The notes beneath the pieces were generated by a model. It did no database searches. It was not told where the DNA came from and was given only the letters and a program-made list of their open reading frames with translations. The translations under genes were made by a program, and so were the position numbers. Shown here piece after piece: positions 11,738 through 23,799 of a DNA stretch of 64,000 bases. Source of the stretch: Garcia nutans (lineage: Eukaryota > Streptophyta > Magnoliopsida > Malpighiales > Euphorbiaceae). Numbering within the stretch: the stretch's first letter is position 1; each line of letters begins with the position of its first letter. The DNA lies in contig CANTUV010000024.1 of the NCBI GenBank assembly GCA_947685225.1, positions 54,278,001 through 54,342,000 on the forward strand. Reading direction: 5' to 3'.

Positions 11738-12128
11738 GATCCCTTGTGAAGTGTTGATTTTTGGACTTCAAGATCAGAGATGAACTGCCTGCATGTATAA
11801 GCTCTATATTTTTGTAAATATTGATTTTGATATATACATAAGTATATTCCGCTGCATTTTTCTGGTGCTTATTAAACAAATGTTTTGGATAAACTTTTGG
11901 GTATTGATGTTATATATATATGTATTTTAACAAAGGATGTTTTATCTATTACTTTCTATAATATAAGTAAAAAATTCTAAGTTTACTCAGATTGTAGCAT
12001 TGATGATTTAATGTTAAAGTTGAAAGATTGGTTTGTTTAAAATGGACTGTGACATTCTTATATCCTCTATGTATATTACATATTGTGAGTATATGTGGTA
12101 TACGTTTATTGGGTATAGGGATGTTACA
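11738..12128 (+). repeat. Tail of an older LTR, plus strand
   Basis: Ends GGGATGTTACA at 12128. Its last 150 bp (TGTGACATTCTTATATCC, then repeated TATAC-type words) resemble the reverse complement of the first part of the 48786 and 57090 LTRs. Element 1 inserted into it at 11737/11738; the rest would lie left of the window. Confidence 0.7.
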
Positions 12129-13099
12129 TGGCTGGAAATTGGTTTTGAAAAGTTCAAATGATTCATTCACCTATGGTTTCAGTATGTCAATAGTCGAACC
12201 AAAGAATGACCATCATTGTGTGAACCATGTTGGAAATTTTTAAAGGTCATTTTTGATATGGAAATAAAATAGACAAGAGTGACTATTTTTAGGGTTTTGA
12301 ATAAGAAAAACATTAAACCATGCTTGTTGATTATCCTAATATGAGTAGGATTTGCAGTGTTTAATTCTTGTCTCGAAATTGAGTGGAAATAAATTTTGTT
12401 TGGAAAGATCATTTTCCCATTTTGAAGGAGAGATAACCTTGAAAATTTTGCAAGTTAAATAGGAAGGTTCAGGGATGTTTTTGTCTATCTGAAAATCATT
12501 GAAAACTGTAGAGCCAATATGTTCTAAAATAGCTTTGCAATATTCTGTTGGTTTTGACAAATTCGATGGTTTAAAATACCATCCTTGGAGAAATATTTTT
12601 GAAATTGTTATTAAAGGATAAGTTAAAAAAATCCTTCTTCAACTATCCAAATATTTTGAAAATTTATTTTTACAAATATTTTATTGTTGATTTTTGAAAT
12701 TTCTTTTGAGATAATACTATCTCAATATTTTTTGAAATTACAAGCTGTGAAGCTTGGTTTTGGAAATGCTTTTTTTTGAGAAGAAGGCTCTCCTTTCTCA
12801 AATTTTGAAATTGATTTAGAAATCATACCTGTTTGGACCTAGGGGTCTTGAAATTGAGAAATTATTTTTTCCTAAGGGGACTGGACCTGTGAAGGCTGTA
12901 ATTGGGAATTGGTTGGGCCTAGAAATTTTCTTAGAGAGATTTTAGGAGCTTTCGTGATATTGAAATTGATCCGATCCACTATTGGATCTAGAAATTCTTC
13001 TGAGAAGATTGGGCCCATGGTTTTATGGGTAAGGCAGATGAAAGTAGGTTAGGGGATGGTTTAGGAGGTTCTTAGTCCTTTTGGTACATTTTTTCTTTT
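12129..13099 (-). other. AT-rich stretch, probably distal part of the pararetrovirus remnant
   Basis: No intact gene. It directly follows, in minus-strand sense, the end of the EPRV RT/RNase H segment and has similar composition, so it may be the decayed 3' part of the viral genome. I see no motif that proves it; short frames here have no recognisable product. Confidence 0.35.
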
Positions 13100-13751
13100 C
13101 CTTTCTTTGGCATCAAGATCTATTTTGGAGAAACTCTCTGGTTAGGAAATCAGGAATTGAATTTGAATCTTTTTTTTTTAAATTTGATTTCAAAATTAAA
13201 AACACTTAAAATTGCTTGCCATCTTGCAAAGATTTGTTTTGATGCAATGTTTTGAACATCTTTTTTGCAAAACTTCTTTTGTAGATTTGCAATCAATGCA
13301 AAGTAAAAATTTTTGATTTAATAAATCGCTTTGGAATATTGTGATTCACTTGACAATGGAAAGTATTTCTTTCTTAATTGTAGAATAATTTATTTGACAA
13401 TCATTCCAATGTGCAGAATTGAATTTGATAATTTGTTCCCTATTTTTTCTAGCATGTTTAAGTATACCCCCATATTCTAAATCAGAAGCATTTGTTTCTA
13501 TAATTTTAGGAGATTGAGGATGAGCTAAATGAAGAAAGGAAATTTTTTGAACCTTCTTTTTAATTTTTCAAACAATTTTTGTATGCTTGTCATACCATGA
13601 AATTGGATTTTTCTTACGATGATCATGTAAGGGTTTTGCTAGCCTGTTTATATTGGGAATAAAATCTAAGACATAGTTTAGACTTCCTAAAAATCTCTAT
13701 AATTGTGTTTTGTTTAAGATTTTATTAGGAAACTTATTAGAAAACTCTAAT
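13100..13751 (-). pseudogene. Endogenous pararetrovirus RNase H segment (decayed)
   Basis: Minus-strand translation gives the connection and RNase H region typical of Caulimoviridae polymerases: a QRFLGSLNYV-like block near 13680, an RNase H aspartate block (ETNASDLEYGG) near 13480-13515, and a terminal SIPDFLTREFLQ block near 13130-13165. Several stops and frameshifts occur, so no protein can be made. It continues the RT at 15787-16782, from which it is separated by a solo LTR with TSD CTAAT. Genus is uncertain; the pattern fits petuvirus- or florendovirus-like plant EPRVs. Confidence 0.75.
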
Positions 13752-15786
13752 TGTAAAACCCTTATACCCTATATATGTATAGTACATATACCTTGTATAT
13801 GTAAAATACATATACAAAATATAAAATGTCAATGGCCTTATCATCGGAAAATTTTTTATAATTCTAAGAAAAATATTTTAATCATTAAAAGATATTTTAA
13901 TGAATAAATAAATATATATATGTCATTAATTTTTGAAAATACAAAATTTTAAGGAAAAACTCTAAAAAAATTTCCCAGAGTATTGTCTATCATTCATATG
14001 TTTCCCAAATATCAATGACAAAATATACACTCCCAAAATTCATTTACTCATCCATTTCTTCAAAAATGCCCAATGGCTCAAAAATCATCCAACATTTCAA
14101 TATATACATATATAAATATATACAAAGTATTCAAAAAGTTAATTTACATTAACTAACTTTAAATTTGTAACATTAATATATGTTCTCATAATATATGCAC
14201 ATATTAAAGTACAAAACAAAAATATATATGATATGCTGGCCGTTTGGTCTTGTGGTAAATGGAAACTTTAAGAACAAAATCAAAGTCTAAACCTGATTAA
14301 GTTTAGCAGAACCATCCGAATATATCCTGCCATCTGCACGATGAAATTCAATCGCTCTAAGCTAAAAGTCTAGCGGTACATACTTTGATAATAAAAGAAA
14401 CTTGAAAAGACAATACATTATGTATTTACTTTGAAACTTATAATGTGTCATTCAAATATATTTTAAAACTTATGGATAATTCTTTTTACTCTATCATGCA
14501 CCACAATCATTTGTATTGGGCCCAAATGACTATATATAATATTTAAGTTCTAGAGATATTATTTTGGTCTGTTGACACCCAGTGTCTAGCCCGAAGGCAG
14601 TAAAATCACAATTGACACCCAATGCCTAGCCTGAAGGTAAATTTCATCAATATTAATGCCTAGCATCTAGGCCGGAGAAAAATTATCTCATAGGCATGGC
14701 ATAACTATATCGCCAAACACAAAACTCTGGAATAGAATATTATATAGGTAACAAGCATCGTTTCACACTTTAACATAACTTTTGCCAATTTCATCATTTT
14801 TTGGTGCTTTTTCTATCATTTCACCACTTTTCTCAAGTGTCCTTCACCACTTGGCATGGACAAATTCAATCTACTCAACACCTACCCACATTTTCAATTT
14901 AAATTCTTCATTAGCATCACATTTCTATATACTTTAACTATTAAAACTCATTTTATCACATTCCTAAAAAATTTCAAGTTTTTTTCCTAATGCACTTTAA
15001 TTTTAAAAGTCTGTCCTACTCAATTTCAAATTGAGTTTTAAGCTCATTTATATCCTTAAAATCATATTATAACATCATTTAAGCAATTAAATCAAAATTT
15101 CACCAATTCTTTACAAATTTCCCACCAAAACCCTAAATCCTCTTCTACTTCATCCAAACTCAAACCAAACCTAAAAAAATCTATCAACTAATATTAGAAT
15201 CATTGTCTACACATCCAAATAACATCATCCAACATCATTTGAACAATTATCCAACACCCCATCAAATTTTCAAATTACACATATTCACAATTTCAAGAAA
15301 AACTACCTAAAACAAAAGAAATCTTACGTCTTCCTTGTAATTTCCTTAAAAGCTCTTTAAATATTTGAAAAAACTTGAAGAAATTGGTGAGTTGAAGAAA
15401 AAATTCCTCTCTTAGCATCCATGGAGAAATCGACCTCTTTTGAAGAGAAGAAGAAGAAGATAAGTTTTAAGTTTTTTTAATTCCTTTCTTAATTTTTAAC
15501 CATATATTTATATATAATTAATTAATTAATTATTATTTACAAATTCCAATTTTTCTTCTTCCATTCAAATATAATTTAAATTTTGAATTTTGAATTTTTT
15601 TATTATTATTTGATAACTTTTCACTATTCTACCTTTGACTTTTACTTCTTGCTATTTGACTTTTATACTTTAGGTATATTTCTTTTATATTCAACACAAA
15701 TATTAACATATTTCCTTTTCTAATAGCTCATTTAACTCTCCAAATTATTTATTTAATTTAATTTTAATAAAAATTTGGGTGTTTCA
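13752..15786 (-). repeat. Solo LTR in the pararetrovirus polymerase
   Basis: 2035 bp reading TGTAAAACCC on the plus strand at its left end and TTGGGTGTTTCA at its right end, flanked by an exact 5-bp duplication CTAAT (13747-13751 and 15787-15791). It is a diverged member of the chromovirus-type LTR group: it carries repeats with GCCTAGC/GAAGGC words at 14573-14690 and a degraded double hairpin at 14336-14373. No internal sequence remains. Confidence 0.9.
14336..14373 (-). other. Conserved LTR double hairpin (degraded copy)
   Basis: In element sense, a CTAGAC/GCTTAG-like first stem and a GCGAT/ATCGT second stem, preceded by GTACCG. Position and layout match the other LTRs although pairing is reduced. 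Confidence 0.55.
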
Positions 15787-16782
15787 CTAATGATCTCTCA
15801 ATAGGGATAATTGTACTTTGGGAAATATGGTGTCCTAGGAATCTAGTCCTAGTCTGAAATAAGGAAATTTTTGACTTAGAAACAACAAGACCATTTTTCT
15901 TAACAATATAGAAGAATATTTTAAGATATTTGAAATGTTTTTCTATGGAATTGGAAAAAAATAATTCATCATCTATATAGACAATGTAGAATTCAGAGTA
16001 TGAATTAAAAATATAATTCATAATTATTTGAAATTCAGAAGGAGCATTTTTTAATCCAAAAGGCATTACTTTCCATTTGTACTGGCCAAATGGAACAGTA
16101 AAAGAAGTTTTATAACTGTCTTTTGTGTGAATTTGAATTTAACAAAATCTCAATTTCATATCAAATTTTGAAAAAATAAAAGAAGAATGTTGTTTTTGTA
16201 ACAAATCTCTTTTATTTGGAATTGGGTATTATATCTATTTCAAAGCCTTATTCTGAGGTTTGTAATTAATCACAAGTCTAGGAGTACCTCTTTTTATTTC
16301 TGAATTTTTATTTACATAGAAAGCTGCACAACTCGAAGGACACCTAAATTTTGTAATTAATCTCTTGGTCTCAAGATCCTAAATCTCTTTTCTACAATGA
16401 GCTTCAAGTTCTTGGTTCAGTAGAATAGGCCTGGCTTTTGATGTTATTTGTTTCTCATAAAAATTATTTTCATAAGGAAGATCTATCTTATGTTGCTTTC
16501 TGTTCCAAAAACCATTTGGTAAATCAACAAAAAATTCTATTTCAATAAGATTTTGGAAATTTTGAATTCTTTCTTTTAATTTGGAAATTTTGTAATTGGT
16601 TTTCTATTTTCTGTAACATTATTTCTTAGCTTAGAAAATAGGGTTGTTTTTCTTTTCCCCTAATAATATAATTTATCTTATTTTCATAAATTGAGTAGGC
16701 TTTTATGAAATTAAGATTTCTTACTTTAGCCTTTTCACTGAAAGGGAAAATTAATTTTTTCTTCTTGGTTTAAAAGAAATTC
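15787..16782 (-). pseudogene. Endogenous pararetrovirus reverse transcriptase segment (decayed)
   Basis: A 100-codon stretch at 15764-16066 shows RT block MPFGLKNAPSEF and the catalytic YIDD (15968-15979), followed by a HFKYLKIFF block and RFLGHHI. This is the Caulimoviridae RT pattern (YIDD rather than the FIDD of the chromoviruses here). The upstream RT fingers (16067-16600) are recognisable only as scattered words between stops. The segment ends at 16782 where the copia inserted; the viral sequence resumes at 44739. Not functional. Confidence 0.8.
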
Positions 16783-17089
16783 TGTTGTCCCAAGATGGCA
16801 ACCAAGAGGTTGGGGGTGAATTGGTTTCCTCAAGAAATGATGGAAAATTAAAAACTCAACAAACAAGAAATGCGGAATAGAGAAATGGTTGAGTAGTGAG
16901 TAGAAGAAGGAACGCACAAGATTTATAGTGGTTCAGATTTTCTTCAATCCGACATCCACTTCCTTAACAACTTGTTAAGGTTTCACTAATCTTTGAAGTT
17001 TTACAAGCTCACTTCCAACTTTGGTGTTTTCACAAGTTCACACCTAACTTGACAAGTGTTTTACTAAGGCTAACACTCAAACCACTTAC

Positions 17090-17262
17090 AAGAGTTTTGC
17101 TAGGCTCACTCTTACAAACTTTACAAGAGTTTTGCTAGGCTCACTCTTACAAACTTTACAAGAGTTTTTCTAGGCTTACTCTCACAACCCTTACAAGAGT
17201 TTTTCTAGGCTTACTCTCACAACCTTTACAAGAGTTTTTCTAGGCTTACTCTCATAACCTAA
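17090..17262 (-). repeat. 36-bp tandem repeat, five copies
   Basis: Five copies of a unit containing ACAAGAGTTTT, CTAGGCT and ACTCT on the plus strand. The partner LTR has only two copies (43634-43702). Confidence 0.9.
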
Positions 17263-17431
17263 GTGTTTTTCAAGTTCACATTCAAACTTTTACAATGGTG
17301 TTTTCAATGCTTACACCTAACATTCATTACAATTCAAATGTAAATTGGAATAAAAGAAAATATGTTGCTTGGCTATAAAATTTTTGATTCTTCCCTTTTT
17401 TCTCTTTTTTATTCTTAACAGAATAGTAATG

Positions 17432-17439
17432 TATTTATA
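17432..17439 (-). promoter_or_regulatory. TATA box of copia 3' LTR
   Basis: The minus strand reads GGCTATAAATACATT, a good plant TATA context, at the same position in both LTRs. Confidence 0.6.
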
Positions 17440-17524
17440 GCCAATGTGGTCTGACTAGCTATTATAGATAATGAGAATTAAGTCTTGGCAGTTTAGACCT
17501 TGTTTCAATAGACTGTTCGAAGTA

Positions 17525-18160
17525 GTTTGTGATCGTCCTTGATACAAGGAGGGTCACGTTCATGTCTCATGCGGTCGCCCTTGGACAAAGGACGGTCGCT
17601 GCATTCAAATTTGCTTCAATGGTCAAATTTAAGTGCTCTACTACAGGAATCTTGCCTATGCTATGGTTGTCAGGACGGTCGCGCATAGGATAGGTGCTGT
17701 TGCCTTTTTTGAATGCTGAGGTGGGTTTCCAACGGTCATTACATGTGGCATTCTTTAACTGGGCAAAATGAAAGTCTGCCTAAATATGAATTTCGCGGTC
17801 GCTCTAGGTGCCAGTTCACGGTCGAGTTGAGAGACTCTTGTCGAATTTCTGGAAGCACCTTAGGATGCGAACACTACTGTCAGTTTAAGTAGATTTCTCT
17901 TGAATCATCAGAGCGGTCGTGAAGACTGAAGGGCGGTCTCTAGAGTGGTAAGCGAGACCGTATTCTTCACTGTTCTTGTCACCATAATCCTTACTAGAAT
18001 TTGGATGATTTGGGTTTCTAATGTTACGGTCGTCCATTATTGTAGGACGGTCGCTCTTGTGGGAGTGCTGTCGCGACTGTGGTCGAGTCTCTGGCCGCGA
18101 ACCCTACTGTGATATGGTTTCATCCTTCAATTGACTGGGGTGGTCATCTCCATGTCTTGT
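17525..18160 (-). repeat. Cluster of CGGTCG / GCGGTCGC motifs in copia LTR
   Basis: At least ten occurrences of CGGTCG, often GCGGTCGC or its complement GCGACCGC, in otherwise AT-rich DNA, many as inverted pairs. The same motifs recur in the partner LTR (about 43970-44600) and in the non-coding interval 20385-20600. GC-rich short palindromic repeats are a described property of Sirevirus LTRs; the exact motif here I do not recognise. Confidence 0.75.
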
Positions 18161-18292
18161 GCGACGCTAAATATGCTCTGTTCAACTTTATTTGAAACAT
18201 CCTAATCCTGTAACAAGGTTCTTTAAACACATGTTAAATAAGTCATTCAATTTGAGCTGTCAAGGATAAAAATTGAGATCATTTGGAAAACA

Positions 18293-18380
18293 ATCTCTCC
18301 CATTTTGACTTTGACAATCAAATGGAATGATGATATAAATTGAAAAAAATGTAAATTAGATTGGCTAACAATCTCTCCTA
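18293..18380 (-). other. Two polypurine-tract copies of the copia element
   Basis: On the minus strand GGGAGAGAT lies directly before the 3' LTR start TGTTTTCC. A second copy, AGGAGAGATTGTTAGCC, lies ~78 bp upstream at about 18364-18381 and includes an LTR-start-like TGTTAGCC. Repeated PPTs are described for Sireviruses. Confidence 0.7.
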
Positions 18381-18504
18381 ATTTAAACTTCTCATGTATT
18401 GAATGTTAATAAATTTCTACAATGCTCCCCCTAAACATATGCGTGAGTCATGTTTATGTTGGAGTATAACTTGGTACATTAGTAAAATAACGTTCCCATT
18501 TTAT

Positions 18505-18546
18505 ATCTCTCCCTCTTTGTCTATCTCTCTCTCCCTCTCTCTCTCC

Positions 18547-18579
<33 letters not shown>

Positions 18580-18580
18580 C
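18505..18580. repeat. CT microsatellite
   Basis: Imperfect (TC)n run in the copia non-coding region between the extra ORF and the PPTs. The long arginine/glutamate frames across it are artefacts. Confidence 0.95.
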
Positions 18581-18756
18581 CCCTTTGTCATAGGCAAAAT
18601 GCATAATATAAGAGAAATATTTAAAGACAATGATAAGATTATAAGCATTATGTAGAATAAACAAAATGTTGTTAGATAGAGGGCAGTGCAAAGATAATGT
18701 AAAAAAGAAAACAAAATCAAAACAACAAAACATAACCAAAAATAGGAAAAAATAAA

Positions 18757-20144
18757 CTAATCAGAATCTTCATCCTCATCTATCTCTTCTTCTTCTAAAG
18801 GAGCTTTTCCCTCATCAAGAGGGACATTGCTGGTAGAGCTAGTGCTGATAGATTCTTCTTCTTTAGGGAGACTTTCTGTATGATCACTTATATCCCAATC
18901 CTCAAGATTGCATTGAGGCAAGTCCAGTTTGCCTTGCATGTCATAGAGATCATGATGCATGTGAGATATAAGGTCAATCCTTTTGTTCAAGTGATGAAAT
19001 CTCTTGGAGACACTTTTCTTGAACCGAGAGAGTTTCTTGGAGAGTGATTTGATAGCTTTTAGAATGAGTTTTGTAGGAGAGCAGGTTTGGGTAGGTTTAG
19101 ATGAGGAAGCTTTGGGAGGTAGTTCAACAACAACTTCCAAGGAGTCTCCTTCTTCCTCAATGGTGTACCTTGGTCTTTTCTTTTATCTATCCACAACACC
19201 TCGTTTACCAAAGTAATACACATATGTACCCTCAATCTTCCTTACACAGCCAACATGTTCTAGATAGTCAATGGTGATGGCACTAGAGGCAAGATTGAAA
19301 GGGTTTCTCAAGGTAGCTAAGTTAAGATCATTTAGTAAGTTCATGTGCCTAGCTATTTGAGTTATTTGTGAGGATAGGAAGAAAGTTCCAGTTCTTGTGA
19401 CATCATGGTGATACAATGTGTCAATCAAGAACTTTGTTGTGTTCATTTGGATGTTGTGGGTGAAAGCATATAAGAAGATTAGATCTCTTGTTACCTTTTC
19501 ATTCCCATCAGCCCGTTGATGTATGGTGTAGGTGATGATCCTATGAAGCATCCAATGGGTGAGGGATTTGATGTGTCTAGCTTTTGACTCTTTTTCAAAT
19601 GAGGTTTCCGCAGAAATTTCTTGCCAAAAGGTAGAGAGTGTTTGATTATAGAAGGCTAAATCATTGTAGGAGGTTACTCCATCAACAGGAAAGTCCTAGA
19701 TTTTTCAAAGTCCTCTAATGTTAAGGCTAGGTATTGGTCAAATAACTTAAATCTAACCCCATACCACCCTAGTGCAGAATTTTCACTCTTTTCAATCTGA
19801 AAGGACATGAGAAATTCCTTACTTAAACTAGAATAGCCTACCTTTTAAGGAAATACGAATTTCCTCCATCCAAGAACATCAAGTAGACTTTCAATCTCTT
19901 CTTTAATGTTGAGGGTACAGAGCATCCCACCAAATGGAGATTTGGTTCCTTCAAATTTCTTTTTCTTTAGCATGGCATATCTCACATCTTCCTCAGGGGT
20001 TTGGTGGTGAGGTTTATGAATTTTCTCACCTCTTATAGACTGTGGAGGAGATGGAGGAGCATCTATTGGTTCGCTTATAATGATTCCTGAAGGCTTCTTT
20101 CCTTTCCCTTTCCCTTTGGAGGTAATTTTCTTTTTGGGGGCCAT
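18757..20144 (-). pseudogene. Extra ORF downstream of copia pol (envelope-like position), broken
   Basis: A minus-strand ORF of about 460 codons can be followed from MAPKKKITSKGKGKGKKP at 20144 to an acidic tail (EEEEIDEDEDSD) at 18757. Breaks: TAA at 19842-19844, a one-base frameshift near 19697 and a TAA near 19182. The start is a lysine-rich, NLS-like patch. The middle is a globular stretch with ALGWYGVRFKLF, and a basic segment (KSLSKKLSRFKKSVSKRFH) precedes a coiled-coil-like part. I see no signal peptide or clear membrane segment. Sireviruses often carry an ORF here called envelope-like; the lack of membrane features and the basic N terminus suggest a nuclear or nucleic-acid role instead, which is inference. 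Confidence 0.7.
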
Positions 20145-20851
20145 TAGAGTTGAAGAACCAGAAGAAAATTGGAAAACAGAGAGTGTTTGAGAAGGAGATG
20201 GTCTTGAGAGGATTTTGGAGATTTGGAGGGAAGTTTGTATGTTATAAGAGGTAAAAGATCCAAGGAACTGATGTCTAATGGTCTTAAATAGAAGAAATTA
20301 AGAAAATAGCTGTTTATGACCGTTGAGAGTTGAAAATCGCGACTTGTCATACTGCCAATGGTTACAAAATTTCAAGCAGAGTGTATAGAGTGCGGTCGCC
20401 TATTTGTATAGGTGCGATCACGAAAGACACTCTAGAGACCATTAGGAAAATTAGTGCGCTCGTGAGTGTAGAGAATGCCTGCAACAGTCGAAACTATTTA
20501 AATTATTGCGACCGCACATAGAGTTTCCCGACCGCTCACAGAGGTATCAATTTAGATGAATCTGTCTGGCAAGATAGCGATCGCTAGAGGCATTGGAGCG
20601 AACGCGAGTAGCTAAAAAATGAAAGAGACATAAGAGATGATGGATTTTTATAGTTTTAAGCAAAAATTCTATGCGTTAAGATGTTTAAGAGATTTTTATT
20701 GATAGGCAATCTTTTATCCATTCAGGGTAGTTCCATCAATTATACCTAAATTAAGTTTAATGAAGTTAAGCCTATCTTCATTCAAAGGTTTTGTAAAGAT
20801 ATCAGCAAGTTGATTATGTGTATCTATAAACTCTAAGACAATATTCTTGTT
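20145..20851 (-). other. Copia non-coding interval between pol and the extra ORF
   Basis: No gene. It contains GCGGTCGC-type motifs at about 20391-20410, 20508-20535 and 20575-20600, like those of the LTRs. In minus sense it would be the leader of the downstream ORF. Confidence 0.6.
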
Positions 20852-22650
20852 TTATACATTATCTCTCAAAAAATGATGTCTAATGTCTATATGTTTAGAT
20901 CTAGAGTGTTGGATAGGATTTTTAGACAAATTGATAGCACTTGTATTGTCACATTTAATGGAGATGTTGTTAAATACTTTGCCATAGTCAAACAATTGTT
21001 GTTTCATCCATAATACTTGTGTGCAACAAAAACATGCTGCAACATATTTGGCTTCCGCCGTAGACAAAGCAATCGATGCTTGTTTCTTACTATGCCCAGA
21101 AACTAGACAATTGCCAAGAAAGTGACATGCTCCTGTTGTGCTTTTTCTATCTAAGATGCTACCACCATAATCTGCATCCGAAAAACCTAAGATATGAAAT
21201 AATGTGTTTTTAGTATACCAAAGTCCTAAATGCATTGTACCACTTAAATATTTCAAAATTCTATTAGTAGCATTCAAGTGTGATTCTTTAGGATAAGTTT
21301 GAAGTCTAGCACAAAGACATACACCATACATTATATCAGGTCTAGAAGCAATTAAGTAAAGTAGTGATATGATAGTACCTTGATATTTCTTTTCATCTAC
21401 TGCTTTACCATTTTCATGTTTACCCAATTTCAAGGATGTGCTCATAGGAGTCTTGCTAGTTTTGCAGCCATCCATTCCAAATTTCTTGATGAGTTCTTTT
21501 GTATATTTGGATTGGTTAATGAAGATCCCATCTTTACATTGCTTGATTTGCAGTCCAAGGAAGAACTTGAGTTCACCCATCATGCTCATTTCAAATTCCC
21601 TAGTCATACAACAAGCAAATTCTTTGCACAAGGTTTCATTAGTAGCTCCAAATATTATGTCATCCACATAATTTGTACAATTAAAATGTTATGTTTGTCC
21701 TTTTTAACAAAGAGAGTTGTATCTACTTTTCCTTTTGAAAAACCATTTTCAAGTAAATATGTACTAAGTCTATCATACCAAGCCCTTGGTGCTTGTTTCA
21801 ATCCATATAAAGCTTTGGTAAGTTTGAAAACATGATTAGGAAATTTGTAGTTTTCAAAACCAGGAGGTTGTTCTACATAAACTTCTTCGTTTATAAGCCC
21901 ATTTAGAAATGCACTTTTAACATCCATTTGAAAGAGTTTAAAGTTCATGTGACATGCAAAAGCAAGTAATATTCTAATAGATTCTAATCTAGCTACAGGG
22001 GCAAATGTTTCATCATAGTCAATACCTTCTTCTTAATTATAGCCTTTGGCTACCAACATTGCTTTATTCCTAACAATGTGACCATTTTCATCAAGCTTAT
22101 TTCTATAGACCCATTTGCATCTTATGATTGAATTATCTCTAGGTCTAGGAGTAAGTTGCCAAACATTATTTCTCTCAAATTGATTAAGTTCATCTTGCAT
22201 TGCAATCATCCAACTTTCATCATTTAGAGCCTCCTCAATGGTCTTTGGCTCAATTTGAGAAAATAAAGCAAAATTAACATATATATGATTAATTTTAGAT
22301 CTAGTAATTACTCCCTTAGATGTTTCACCAATGATGAGTTCCTTAGGATGATCTTTCTTGTATTGCCAATCCTTAGGTAGATCTTGAGTCTTTTCTTCAA
22401 GTTCATACTGATTGATCTCTGGAGCATCAATAGTTTCATGAGGTTCAAGAGTACCTGCAGGGTCATTGAAAGTACTACCTTTCTTTTGATCAATTTTAGA
22501 TGATTCATCAAATAAAACATGCATTGATTCTTCAACAACTAGAGTTTTCACGTTAAATGCTCTATATGCTTTGCTATATGATGAGTATCCTAGGAATATG
22601 CCTTCATATGATTTGGATGAAAATTTTCCAAGATTTTCCTTGGTGTTCAA
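20852..22650 (-). pseudogene. Copia reverse transcriptase and RNase H (broken)
   Basis: RT: VKSAFLNGLINEEVYVEQPPG, then KALYGLKQAPRAWYDRL, then the YVDD catalytic box. A one-base frameshift lies just before the box near 21660, so the following frame starts at MDDIIFGATNE. RNase H: SDADYGGSILDRKSTTG, STAEAKYVA, KHIDIRHHFLRD. Upstream (22033-22650) is the integrase C-terminal region, with FLGYSSYSKAYR and RCKWVYRNK. A stop (TAA) near 22034 and a frameshift near 22690 also interrupt the polyprotein. Motif order and the YVDD box are diagnostic of Ty1/copia. Confidence 0.9.
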
Positions 22651-23790
22651 TATAAAGCATTTGCATCCAAATACTCTAAAATATCCAATTCTGGGAATTC
22701 TTCCATTCCATAGCTCATAAAAGTTTTATTAGTTAAAGGCCTTTTGTAAACACAATTTGCAATGTAACAAGCTGTATTAACGGCTTTCGCCCAAAAATAA
22801 GATGGTAATTATATTCATTGAGCATTGTTCTAGCCATTTCAACCAAGGTTCTATTTTTTCTCTCAACCACACCATTTTGTTGTGGAGTTCTAGGAACAGA
22901 AAAATTATGTGAAATGCCAAGTTCATTAAAAAAATTTCAAAATTTTCATTCTCAAATTCTTTGCCATGATCACTCCTAATAGATGTGATCACATATCCTT
23001 TTTCATTTTGAACTCTTTTTGCAAACATTTTGAAGTAATTAAAAGCCTCATTCTTTTGAGCTAAGAAATTAACCGATGTGAATCTAGAGTAATCGTCAAC
23101 AAGAACAAATGTATATAATTTGCCTCCTAAGCTTGTAACTCTATTTGGTCCAAACAAATCCAAATGAATGAGCTCTAAAGGTCTAGAGGTACTTATAACA
23201 TTCTTTGATTTAAATGAGCTCTTATGTTGCTTACCACGTTGACAAGGTTCACAAATTCTATCTTTGTCATATTTTATCTTAGGGAGACCATCAACTAGGT
23301 TTTCATTATAATATATTTTAATTGATCCATACCAGCATGTCCTAGTCTTCTATGCCATAACCATGCATCATTATTAATAGACATTAAACATTTAAATGCA
23401 TGATTTGAATGTATGTTAATATTATAAGTATTGTTTGTCCTAGTACCCTTAAATATGATAACACCATTTGAATTTGTGATTTTGCATCCTTTGGAATCAA
23501 AATTAACAATGTATGCTCTATCACATAATTGACTAATACTTAGGAAATTATGTTTCAACCCATCAACAAGCCATACATCTTCTATTAAATCTTTACCAAT
23601 TGATCAAAGGGAGCCAACACCAATGATTTTACCTTTAGCATCATTTCCAAAAGTTACATTACCTCCATGTTTGTAGGTAATACTTGTAAAGAGCTTTGCA
23701 TTCCTGGTCATATGCCTTGAGCACCCACTATCCACAAGCCATGTGCTTTCGTTGATAGTAGATTTTAGGCATACCTACAATGCAATAGTG
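22651..23790 (-). pseudogene. Copia protease and integrase (broken)
   Basis: Protease active site STWLVDSGCSRHMT, with DSG codons at 23724-23732. The GAG-pre-integrase zinc region has WHRRLGHAGMDQL (about 23310-23350). The integrase core has FVLVDDYSRFT and IRSDHGKEFEN (first two catalytic aspartates); the frame is lost before the third catalytic acidic residue, at about 22925. Stops and shifts near 23600, 23290 and 22925 prevent a full polyprotein. Confidence 0.88.
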
Positions 23791-23799
23791 GTTATCTTT

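Larger units (their letters stand above)
16783..18292 (-). repeat. 3' LTR of the copia element (1510 bp)
   Basis: On the minus strand it starts TGTTTTCCAAATG and ends CTTGGGACAACA. It matches 43325-44733 throughout, but is about 100 bp longer because of a 36-bp tandem repeat (17090-17262). It carries a TATA box and GCGGTCGC motifs. Confidence 0.92.

Noticed and set aside
18454..18739. Arginine/glutamate-rich minus-strand frames
   Set aside because: Translation of a CT microsatellite.
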